Source of the DNA: Paramoeba atlantica
Taxonomy: Eukaryota; Discosea
Assembly: GCA_977017575.1 (NCBI GenBank)
Contig: CDRNVI010000190.1
Span: forward strand, 1 to 64,000
Reading direction: 5' to 3'
DNA: 64,000 nt
The notes under the pieces were generated by a model. The model searched no databases. It was not told the origin of the DNA and worked only from the letters and a program-made list of their open reading frames with translations. Below, piece by piece: positions 9,384-18,994 of the stretch. Both the position numbers and the translations under genes were made by a program. The number at the start of each line of letters is the position of its first letter. The stretch's first letter is position 1.

Positions 9384-12114
9384 TCAATCATCCCATTCAT
9401 CCTCCAAAGATGGGATACTATTCGAAGGAAAAATTGTTAATACAACATCGGAAGAGCATATTCTCTGCAAAAAAAAAAATACCCTTCATCATCATGACCA
9501 CCACTTGTTTTCTGGACTTCAGGTTGATCTGTTCAAAGTAATGTTATGTGAGAAACACATAAGGGAAAGCCATTGAAAACAAAGAAGAGATTTACCAAAA
9601 GCTTTTCGACGAAGAGTGAGCTTGGTAATGAGATCTCCAAACAAGTTTCCTATGGAGAGGAGAGTTTAGTCACATTCAAGAAATATGGAAAGAAAGATCA
9701 ATCAAGACCAGGGCTAGCAGCAGCAGAAGATGATTTTGATTCAGCTTTCTTCGCTTCAGCTTTCGCCGATGGTTTTCTGTCCCCACAAATTGATGAGTTC
9801 ACTCTTACTTACCAAAGAAAAAAAAAGTTTAAAAATCCAACCTGTCTTTGGCTGCGCGAAGTCGCCCCGCGTGACCTTTTCGAATATCAGCCAACAAACC
9901 ACCTCTCCCTCCGCTCTCCTGTAACAAAATAACTCTCAACACAAGAAGAAAGGGGATGAATAAAAAGAAAAGAAGGAAAAGAGAATACAGCAGGTTCACT
10001 CGCAGGGGCTGGAGTTGGGGGTGCACCAGCTGCTGGGGGTGGTGGTGGAGCTGCTGAAGGTGGGGGAGGAGGAGGTGGTGCATTGGATGATGGAGGTGGT
10101 GGAGGTGGAGGTGCATTTGACGATGGTGGAGGAGGAGGTGGTGCTGCCGCAGATTCTGGTGGTGGGGGAGGTGCGGTTGCTGAATAGGATAACAATGAAC
10201 AATGAAGAAAATGGAGGTGGGAAGTTAGAAAATATTTTTTTAAATCGTGAAAAGGGAGAAGAAAAAAGAACCAGAAGCATCAGGATTCAAACTGAAAGAT
10301 GAATCTGAAGAAAGATCTCCTTCAAAATTAGTTGGAAGTTCTAAAGGAATAAAAGGGTGGTGATTAAAAAAACAACAATTTCAAAGAGAAAAGAATGTGA
10401 CAAAAAAAAGAGAAACCAGGGTAATTGGAAGATGGAGCAATAGATGAAAAATCAGATCCTTGAAAGGTAACATCAGCCACCAATAATCTGCAAAAAAAAA
10501 AAAAAATTCAGCAAAAATAGCACTCGCGAACTCAAAAAAGAAAAAAAAATTGAACTCTGGAAGATTGTCGGGGAGGTCAAAAGCAGGAAGCTCATCCGCA
10601 AGCAATTTTGGTTGATAGCCAACATCATTATCTAACCAAAAATTACTTTCAATAAGAGTGCAAAAATAAAACCACCAAAAAGAATTTAAAGAATAAAAAC
10701 AAAACCTTTTAAATCAGAGAGAGCGTAAACTTCAGGGTTGATAAAAGATTCAGGTCCTTCGCTCAGGGTTACATTTTCTGCGGGGTTTGATTTTTCTGGG
10801 CCTTCTACTCCCGCCAAATTATCCAGGGTCAAATATACTAAGAAAAATCTCAATAAATAGAAAAAGATATGTGAAAGAAAAAAAGTGTAAAGCAACACAC
10901 AATAGAGGGGAACACAAAATAGAGAAGAGAGAAATAGCTTACATTTGTAGGGATTATCTTTTGTATTAAAAAGAAGGAGATTTCCAACTGAGGACATATT
11001 CTATGAAAATAGAATTCAGAGAAGAGAGGAATGAGAGAGAAAAAACCAAAAAAAAAAAAAACATCTGGGAGACGACCAAGACCTTCCCATTCCAAGTCTT
11101 CTACGTCAGCAAGATCACTATTTGTATTCAAGAATTAATTGAGTTTTTTGGTCCAAAACTTTCAGAAAATCTTTTTTTCACAAACATGTGTTTCTTTTCA
11201 AAATTGAGGTTAATTCCTTTGGCAACAGGATCAACCCCATCACCAATTGGCAATTTTTGTAATTTCTGATGAGGGGGGAAAAAGGAAAGATGAGAGGGAA
11301 AGAAAGATTCAAAATTGGAAAGAGAAAAATACCAAATTTTCCTTGATTTCAAAGGGAGAAACTTGAATAGGTTTTCTTTTTCCATCAAAAAGAGCCTTTC
11401 CATTCATAATGTCCACGTTCCCTTTTTTTTGAAAAAAAAAAAAGAAATAAATTATTGGAATTCAGATTCCAGAAAGAAAACGAAATTTAAAAATACCTGG
11501 GTATTTAGCAGCAGAATGGACAACAGTTGCCTTGTTCATGAAACTTTTTCGAACATGTTCCACTAAAAGAGAATAACAAATCAGTTCACTCTAAACAGTT
11601 TGTCTTCTCGGTCTTTTGTTTGTAGCAGCAAACCTTTTGCATCAGCATCAGCGATCCTTTGATTCAATTCATGTAAACGATTTTGTTTTTCATCAACCTA
11701 ATCATACAAAAGAAAATTTTCATTCCATTCATAACTTTGGAAAGGTTTCTTTTCAATTGATTTCCTTTTTTCAAAACCAAATCTCTTGAAGAGCAAAAAA
11801 AGTAACTAACCTGAGAAGAAATTCGAGTAAAAATTTCATCAATCGTCTGATTCAGATTCATCAAAGAATCAGTAATTTGGAAATAGGCTTCTTGGGGTCT
11901 TAATCCCTATTTGTCATGAGAGATTTTGAGCAAATAAAAAAAAAAATTGTTTCTTTCTCAATTCCAAAAAAAAAAAATAAGGAACCAAAGAAAGAAGGGT
12001 TGTTCCATGAGGTCGGTCTGGAAGCTGTTTTCAAGAGTTTAATCAAAAAAAAGGTCAGAAAAAGGCACGAAAAGTCATGAAAAATACCAAGACATCACTC
12101 CCACCACCAGGCAT
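9384..12114 (-). CDS. WASHC1: WASH complex subunit 1 (Arp2/3 activator)
   Basis: About ten exons read from an ATG at 12112-12114 (MPGGGSDVL) to the TGA at 9384-9386. WASH nucleates branched actin on endosomes through Arp2/3, in complex with FAM21, SWIP, strumpellin and CCDC53. N-terminal WAHD1 blocks are visible: LRPQEAYFQITDSL and IFTRISSQ near 11.8 kb, SSVGNLLLFNTKDNPYK near 10.95 kb, LAGVEGPEK near 10.8 kb, and DELPAFDLPDNLPE near 10.58 kb. A long polyproline tract follows (10.0-10.18 kb). The VCA end is spread over small exons: the WH2 motif GLLADIRKG, then the basic KAKKAE-type linker, the central NLFGDLITKLTLRRKAF, and the acidic tail LEDEWDD with its conserved Trp. All parts needed for activity appear present. 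One donor reads GTTCCT, weak but in frame. Confidence 0.9.
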
Positions 12115-12412
12115 TTTTTTTTTTCAAGAAAGAGAAAAAAACAAAAAACAAAAAAAGAAAAGAGAAAGAGAAAGAGAAAGAGAAAAACGAAAAACAAATT
12201 CTTCTTCCTGTTTTTTTTCAGTGATTTCTTTTGTCTTAAATCGATTTTTCGAAGCAACTTTTATTCTCCTAACAAATAATTCACGGAATCTTATTTTCTC
12301 GCTTTTTTTTCACACCCATTTTTCCCCAACAAAAAGTTTTTCAAACCCACTTTTTTTTATTCGAAAACTTTTCTTTTTTGTCTTCTCTGTTTCTTCTTTT
12401 TCTGTTGGTAAG
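12115..12412. promoter_or_regulatory. Putative bidirectional promoter between WASH1 and PTPS
   Basis: About 300 bases separating two divergent start codons. It contains a GAGAAA purine tract (about 12160-12190) and pyrimidine runs towards the PTPS start. No recognised factor site is evident. Confidence 0.4.
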
Positions 12413-13079
12413 ATGAGTTCCTCTCAAGCTCCTTTTGTTTATCTCCAAAGAAGGGAGACATTCAGCTCCTCTCACAGGTTTTCTTCTTTCCATAAAAATG
12501 TTTTATAGAATCTTTTTTAATTTTTTTTGATTTTTGAACTTGTTGGGCGTAGATTGCACAGTTTTGATCTTTCAGAAGAAGAAAACAAAAAAATCTTTGG
12601 AAAATGTAACAATCCAAACGGACATGGTCACAACTACACCCTTCTAGTAACAGTTGCTGGTCGTGTCAACAAAACAACTGGAAGTTCTTTTTCTTTTTCT
12701 TTTTCTTTTCTTTCTCATCTCAAACTTTTTCTTATTTTTTCTTTTTTCTTTTTTCTTTTTTGTTCTCAAAAGTGGTAATCAATCTGTCGGACTTGAAAGT
12801 GATTCTCCAAGAGAAAGTTCTCTCTCTTGTTGATCACAAAAATTTAGATTTAGATGTTCCTTACTTCAAAGAAGGTTCTTTCATCTCTTCTCTTGTTTTC
12901 TCCCCATTTTTTCAATCTCTGATGATCGAATCGTAGGAAAAATCCCTTCAACAACAGAAAATTTGGCTGTTTTCATCTGGAATGAACTTTATCCAACTCT
13001 CTCTGATTGCTTATACGAAGTAAAAATTCATGAAACAGAGAACAACGTTGTTGTTTATCGTGGTCAGCTTCAAGAATGA
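12413..13079 (+). CDS. PTS: 6-pyruvoyl-tetrahydropterin synthase
   Basis: Four exons: 12413-12477, from 12553, from about 12773, and about 12937-13079, giving roughly 145 residues. The enzyme converts dihydroneopterin triphosphate to 6-pyruvoyl-tetrahydropterin in tetrahydrobiopterin synthesis. Motifs seen across the joins are FSSSHRLHSF (first zinc His), [14 protein letters not shown] (catalytic Cys and the two zinc His), [23 protein letters not shown] (catalytic His), [11 protein letters not shown] and [11 protein letters not shown] (substrate-anchoring Glu). The length is normal and all key residues are present. The donors of introns 2 and 3 begin GTTCTT, a pattern repeated in other genes here. 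It converges with eIF2B-gamma. Confidence 0.95.
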
Positions 13080-13218
13080 TCAACATTCTTTCAAGAAGTT
13101 CGAAGGTTCTTTTTGTGTGTGTGGTTCTGTGGTTTGAGTTTCAATTCAAAAGTATTTTTGTGTTGGGTGTATCTTGAGTCTTTTCATTGTTTTTTTTTTT
13201 CTTTATTTTTTTGTTAAT

Positions 13219-15090
13219 TCATTGATTTAGAAGAACCCCCTCTTCCTGAACTCCCTCTAGCTTTCTCTCTGGACCCAAAATACTTTTACTTAACACACAA
13301 TTACTAATCACCGCATTATTGCAGATAATACAGTTGGTAATTGAAGTCTTTTGCCCCTCTAATACAACACCATCCATCACCAAGGAGTTGATAATCTTCA
13401 CTTTTGAGCCTATTCGACAATTTGACCCAATAACTGATCGTCGAATTGTAACATCATCTCCAACTTCAGTTTCATCCCCCACAACTGACTCAGCTCCAAT
13501 TTGAACTTTTGTTCCAAGAACCACATTCTCCCCAATAAATGTCTTCTGTTCGGTCAAGCTCCCAACAGGCCGAAAGAAAGTCGATGATAGATGCGCAAAA
13601 TCTCTGTTGATATCCACCAAGTCCTGGATTGTCTTGACTTGGCCAATGTATCCATCTGTGTTTCGCCCAACGACACGAGCAAAGCATTTTACCCCTTTTT
13701 GATCCCCGAGATCCTCTCCTGTTTTCTCGTGATGGAGAATGTCTTGCAGAAACGCATCTGTATCTGTAATTGTTCCCAATCCACTTTTATGGAACGAAGG
13801 GGATGTAAATTGCCTTTTTACAATCTAAAAAGGAAAAGAAGATTTAAAAAATGTGAGAGAAAGAGAGACCAGCAAAAAAAAAAAAGAGGAAAAAATCGAA
13901 ACTTGAGGGAGAAGTTCTGTTTGAAAAGTCCTTTGAGTTAGCTTTTCGTTCTCTGAATCGATAAAATCTAAGACTCTATGACCACAAATGTAGACAATTG
14001 AATCGACCAATCGATGATAAACTTAAAGAAGGAGGAGGGGAGGTCAGTTTTTGAAGAAAGGAAGAAGGAAAAGAAAAAAGAAAAGAGAAACTTGTCAGAT
14101 TGGGGAATCGCCGTAACATTACTTTTGAAACTGGAACCCGAAGAGATCCAAAATCATCACCAACAGAAGCTTCTGATGGAACAGCAACCAAAAGACGATG
14201 TCGATCTAACCCTAAAATAGTTTGTGTTATATTTTTTGTTCAAAACATTAATTTGTGGAGTCAGAAAAATATTTTTTTTTTGAAATAGAAAGGGAATGAA
14301 AAGTTGAAGAGGAAGGACAAAATACCTATATAATGACTAACTGGTGTTGTAACAGACATAAAAGGCATTTTTAGTTGATCAAAAGACCATTGCTGCTGTT
14401 GTTGTTGTCTTTTTTTTTGTTGCTGCTGTTGAGCCGCCTTCTTTTTCTCTGCTTCTTTTTCTTTTAACTGTTGGGCCACTGTCTGTTGTGGTCGAATAAA
14501 AAGGCAAGACAAGAGAGATGAATGAGTCCGATGTAAATCAACCAAAGAGTGAAGGAGACTCGGATCGAGAAGCACATCCCAATTCAAGATAATAAAGTCA
14601 TTCTGAATTTTTCCTCGAATCTCTCGAAGCGCATCAGTTGCGTAGTAGTGTCTTGGAACAGCCACAACCTCGACATTTAATCTTGTATTTTCTTTTTCAT
14701 TCTGTTCTTCTTTTCCGCTCCCTTCCTCTTTCTTTTTCTGATCCCCAAAATGCAAGTCCACAAAAGTTCGAATGGAAGGAAGAGACCATTCATGAGTGAC
14801 AATAATCACATCCTCAAGCCCAACAGCACGTAAAAGAGAAAGTTGGTGGTAGATAAGAGGTTTTCCTCCGACTGGCAACAAACATTCCGGAATCTTTCCA
14901 TCACAAAGAGAGCTCAATCGTGTTTGCTTCAAATGTGCGTCTCCTTTATTTTGTATGAAACAATTCCAGGTTAAAAGAGAGAGAGAGAGAGACTCAAAAA
15001 AAAAAAAAAAAAGACTGGCCCAAACCTCCTTCTTCAGTTGTCCCAAGACCCATCTCTGATGAGAAGAGAACCACCTTGAGAGCAGCCATC
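13219..15090 (-). CDS. EIF2B3: Translation initiation factor eIF2B subunit gamma
   Basis: About five exons from an ATG at 15088-15090 (MAALKVVLFSSEMG) to the TGA at 13219. eIF2B is the GDP/GTP exchange factor for eIF2, and gamma with epsilon forms the catalytic pair. The nucleotidyltransferase-like half shows PECLLPVGGKPLIYHQLSLL, VGLEDVIIVTHEW, YYATDALREI and DFIILNWDVLLD. The C-terminal left-handed beta helix shows hexapeptide repeats (ENVVLGTKVQIGAESVVGDE) and the gamma-type RRSVIGSNCRIGSKVKI and CIICNNAVI. Two lineage-specific inserts stand out: a K/E linker near 14.72 kb and a Gln-rich tract (14.39-14.47 kb). The substrate, eIF2alpha, is encoded at 30.4 kb. It is divergent from the RING-Sel1 gene with a 230-base gap. 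Confidence 0.88.
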
Positions 15091-15320
15091 ACTCTTTCTC
15101 TTTCTCTCTTTCTCTCTTTCACCCTTTCTCGCTTTCAAAAAAAGAAAACGTTGGTGTCCCCTTGTTTGAAAGGGACACTTCTTTGGTCATTTTGACGAAA
15201 AGTGAAAGAAGCTTTCACAAACTTCTCTCTCTCTCTCTTTCTCCTCTCTTCGTTCTCGTTTGATCCTATTTTCGCATCTCTAGAGAACATCAAATTATCT
15301 CTTTTTCTTTTTTGTGAAAG

Positions 15321-17069
15321 ATGGATTATCTTTGCCCCCTCTGCTTTGACTCTTTGATCCCAAAAAAGAAACGACAGAATGAAATGGCACAGCTGGTCGG
15401 AAAAGAACAACCACAAATTGGGGCAATGGTACTTCAATGTGGCCACACTCTCTGTTCTCTTTGTGTTGATTCTCTTCTTCTTCAAGGGTCATTTGAAGTG
15501 AACGCTTGTCCCTTTTGTCTTCAGATTTCGTTTGCTGGTTTTCGTTTGAATTACGCGTTTTCTTCTTTGTTTGAGAAAGATCAGTGGGAAAGAAAGAAAC
15601 AAAAGAGAGGTCTAAGAGAAAAAGGAAGTGGTCTTGGTGGTCTTTGTGGTCTCTGTGGAGAAAAAGAAGGGACTATTTTATGTCTTCAATGTAAAGGAAG
15701 GAAGGGAGAGTATCAACAGCAATGTGTTCCGTGTTCATCTCTTCTTCATTCGTTCAAGAAGTTCCGACAACATCAACTATCATTTTTCTCTTCTTCCCCT
15801 TCTTCAGCTGTAACTTCTCATTTTTCATCTCTGTCTCTCTCTCCAACCTCTCACTCTTCATCTTCTTCGTCACCTTCGTCTTCTTTGTCTTTTCCCTCTT
15901 CCGAGTCCCCTGAAGTAATTCTGAAAAGATTAGTGAAATCAACAAAAGAAGAACCACAAAAAACACTCCCTCCACTCTCTCTTCTTGCACAACAAATCCT
16001 CTCTCTCCACAACAAAGGAAGTTTTGCTCTTTCATTTTCTCTAGCAACACAAGCAGCACTAGCAGACGGAGATGTTGCTGCTCTTCTCTCTCTTAATTTC
16101 AATGATGGGTTGGGAACACCTGTCGATAAAAGAGAAGGAGTAAGATGGGCAGGGCTTGCGGCAGAAACAGGGTCTCTCTTTGGGAAAGGAATCCACAATT
16201 ATTTGATCAAAGATGATCTTGTTGCTCTTGAAATTCTTCTTCCTTATGCTGTGGGTGGTCTGTCAACTGCACAGAGATGTGTTGGTTTCTTGTGGACGAT
16301 GATGAGGGGTCAAGGAATTTCTGACAAAGTAATTGACGATTTTAGTTTTGAGTTTGATAGAAGAGCAGCAAACCAAGGAGACCCCTCTGCGCTTAACAAT
16401 TTGGGAGTTAGTTATTATAAAGGGACTGGGACAGAAAAGAATCGAGAAGAAGCTTTTTCATGTTATTCTTTTGGAGCTTCGAAGCAATTTCCCAGAGCGA
16501 ATACTTGTGTAGCAGAATGTCTCGAGAGAGGTGAGGGGGTACACAAAGATCAAAAAAGACCGATTGTCTTCTTTCGAAGAGGCGCAGATACTGGCGATCT
16601 TGTCAGTCTTTATCGTTTTGGTGTCTGCCTCTACGAAGGAGATGGAGTCCCAAGACAAAAAAATTTAGGAATTCGATACCTTACAATTGCTGCAGAGAGG
16701 GAGTATGGTCCAGCATCCCTCTATCTCGGTTACATTTATTGTTATGCTTTTGAATTTGGAGGGGCTTCGAATCAAATTCGAGGTGTCGGATATCTTCGTG
16801 TTGCAGCAAGTTCAGGATCAGCAAATGCTTTTGAACTTCTTGCTCGTTGTTATCGACTTGGAGAGGGAGTAACCCAAAATTATGAGATTGCATATCAGAT
16901 GGCGTTGCGAGCTGTGGAGGCTGGTAGAGGCGATAAAGAGCTTGGCATATTGTTGTTAGAAGGAAAGGGCGTTCCTAAAGATCTTCAAAGAGCAAAAGCT
17001 CATCTCTCTCAAGCTGCTGAGGAAGGGGATGAAGAATGTTTTGAACTGTTACAAACGATCCCTGAATGA
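15321..17069 (+). CDS. RING finger protein with Sel1-like repeats
   Basis: Single exon, 582 residues. The N-terminus carries a RING finger: CPLC at residues 5-8, CGHTLCSLC near 39-47 and CPFC near 62-65, with a wider first loop than usual. A second cysteine cluster follows (CGLCGEKEGTILCLQCKG, then CVPC and a His), resembling a B-box. A Ser-rich linker (about 150-195) leads to a solenoid of Sel1-like repeats (about 240-580). Typical units are ALNNLGVSYYKGTGTEKNREEAFSCY and LYRFGVCLYEGDGVPRQKN. The likely role is a ubiquitin E3 ligase with the Sel1 solenoid holding substrate. This architecture recurs in amoebae. No target can be inferred from the neighbours. Confidence 0.82.
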   Translation: MDYLCPLCFDSLIPKKKRQNEMAQLVGKEQPQIGAMVLQCGHTLCSLCVDSLLLQGSFEVNACPFCLQISFAGFRLNYAFSSLFEKDQWERKKQKRGLREKGSGLGGLCGLCGEKEGTILCLQCKGRKGEYQQQCVPCSSLLHSFKKFRQHQLSFFSSSPSSAVTSHFSSLSLSPTSHSSSSSSPSSSLSFPSSESPEVILKRLVKSTKEEPQKTLPPLSLLAQQILSLHNKGSFALSFSLATQAALADGDVAALLSLNFNDGLGTPVDKREGVRWAGLAAETGSLFGKGIHNYLIKDDLVALEILLPYAVGGLSTAQRCVGFLWTMMRGQGISDKVIDDFSFEFDRRAANQGDPSALNNLGVSYYKGTGTEKNREEAFSCYSFGASKQFPRANTCVAECLERGEGVHKDQKRPIVFFRRGADTGDLVSLYRFGVCLYEGDGVPRQKNLGIRYLTIAAEREYGPASLYLGYIYCYAFEFGGASNQIRGVGYLRVAASSGSANAFELLARCYRLGEGVTQNYEIAYQMALRAVEAGRGDKELGILLLEGKGVPKDLQRAKAHLSQAAEEGDEECFELLQTIPE

Positions 17070-17236
17070 ATGAAGAAGAAGAAAAAAAGAGAGGGAAGGA
17101 ATTTGTAAAATTATTGTTGTAAAATCTTGGAATCAAAACAGTTTTATTAGCTGATAAGAAAAAAAAATATTATTTTGTCGTCTTGATAAAAGTAGACTTT
17201 TTTTTCCAATTTGATAAAACACCATTTTCCCTTGGT

Positions 17237-18615
17237 TCAAAATTTGAGAAAAGGAATCAAACGGCTGGTTGTTTGTTGATATTTTCGATACTCAGGATAC
17301 TTTCTTAAGGTGAGTTCCTCTGTGAAGTTTGTCGATCCTTGAAACAACAATGTGAGCAAGACAGCTCCAGTGATCGACCAATTGAACCACACGCCTGAAG
17401 AAAAATTATTAGGCAAAGAAAGAAAGAAACGGAAAGAAATACAGAATAGAAAAACCTGACGCAGCAACAGAAGATAAATAGACAGTCCACCAGATTGAAA
17501 TTTCACAAAAGAAATTAGGGTGTCGTGAATATCTAAAGAGTCCTTCTGTCAAAAATCCCTTTGCATAATCCCCTTTTAAGAATACAAACTGTGATGAGAA
17601 AGAAGGAAGTGGAATTATCAATTCAAAAAATAAGAATGTGAATCAACCTGTCAGTTTCTTCTTTTCTCTTCTCAATCGATATTTTTTATTCTGCAATAAA
17701 CCAAAAATTATTGATTAATCGAATAAAGATTCAACAGAGAAAAGAAAAAATACCTGAAAGACCCATTGTTGCTGATCGGCAATTGTCTCTCCAGCAAAGA
17801 AGAGACAAAAAAGACCAAACGCAATCCAATCAAGGACAAACATACGAGGGGATGATTGTCTTGCTTCATAACAGACTTGAAGAGGCAACACAATCAACAA
17901 TAACAACACATTTTGATAAAAAGCAATGAAAAAAATGTTGAAGATCTATTTGTTTTCCAATGTAAAGAAAGAGATTGGAAAGAGAAGATGGGAAGAGGAT
18001 AAAAAAGAAAAAGACATACTTGATAAACAATTGGGTTCATTCGTTTTCGAAGTTCCGGCCATCGATAATCTTCATCTTTCATATTATAACCTCCCTAAAA
18101 AAACAACAACAGAAAATCAGTTATTGTTTTCATTTCAGAAAAGATTGAAAGAAAATGAATCATTTTTTTGAAAATGGGAGAGAATATATCGAGACCTTAC
18201 GATAGAAGTTATAAGATAAACGAGCGCCCCAAAGGCAAATACCAAGAGTCCAAATCGAAATTCTTGAATTCTGGAAATGAATTGGCTTCAATTTTCGAAA
18301 AAAAAATGAAACTGGCAAGTCACTTTTTGAACCCAAACAAAAAAAAAACCTCAAGAAAATCAAAAAAACAATAAATGAGAGCATAAGTAGGTGGTAAAAT
18401 CGACCAAAGTCGATCAACTTGTGAGTAATTGTGTGTGATGACTGACACCAACCAACAAACGATTGCTGTTGTCAACCTAGAAAAGAGAGAGATGAATATG
18501 ATGAGAGAGATGAAGACAACATCACTTTTTTTTTGACACACTTAAAATATTGTTCTTTAGAGAATTGTTGGAGAAAAGAGAAAGGAAAATGGAAACGGAC
18601 ATTGTGGAAATGCAT
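17237..18615 (-). CDS. DUF1295 membrane reductase (steroid 5-alpha-reductase-like)
   Basis: About seven exons on the minus strand ending at the TGA at 17237-17239. Recognisable blocks in order: HNYSQVDRLWSILPPTYA near 18.42 kb, ISIWTLGICLWGARLSYNFYR near 18.22 kb, DEDYRWPELRKRMNPIVYQ near 18.04 kb, FVLDWIAFGLF near 17.82 kb, GFLTEGLFRYSRHPNFFCEI near 17.53 kb, WFNWSITGAVLLTLLFQGST near 17.36 kb, and YPEYRKYQQTTSRLIP at the end. The LFRYSRHPN block is the NADPH-binding signature shared with sterol reductases. It is a multi-pass, probably ER, protein acting on lipids; the substrate is unknown. The start is the least certain part. An ATG at 18613-18615 joined through a GTGTGT...TTCTAG intron keeps frame (KEQYFKLTTAIVCW). 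Other starts are possible. Confidence 0.8.
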
Positions 18616-18994
18616 GTCTCGAATGGGGTTCGAGTTGAGAGTTGCGGACTCTCCCACAGATTCAAAATTTCATTTACTAAAAGAGAGGGAAAAAATATAT
18701 CAAAAAAAAGGGAGAGAAAGAAAAAAAAAAATGAAAAGAGAACATGGAGAATGCCAATCGGCTGAATCAAGAGAAGAACCAAACCAAGAACCCATTCTCT
18801 TCAAGAATCTCTTTCCTCTTTCTTCTTCTTTCCTCTTTTTTTTTTTGAAAAAATCTGTAAAGAATCTCAAAAGAAAAAAACAACAAAAAAGTCGTTTTTT
18901 GGTCTTTTTTCTTCCTTTTCTCTCTTTTCTCTTTTCTCTTTTCTTCTCTTCCTTCCCCTTTTCGTCTCTCGAAAAATTTGTATTCTCGAAGGCG
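18616..18994. other. Intergenic region between divergent DUF1295 and Sas10-like genes
   Basis: 379 bases. The frame of the downstream gene is open upstream, but its first recognisable methionine context is at 18995. The region is A-rich, then T-rich, with no clear motif. Confidence 0.35.

Noticed and set aside
9698-9700. A stop in one reading of the WASH1 C-terminus
   Set aside because: A GT donor before it joins in frame to the NLFGDLITKL block and the acidic EDEWDD end, so the protein continues to 9384.
18620-18665. TTCGAGT stretch resembling a tRNA B box
   Set aside because: No T-stem pairing, no A box and no acceptor stem could be placed on either strand.
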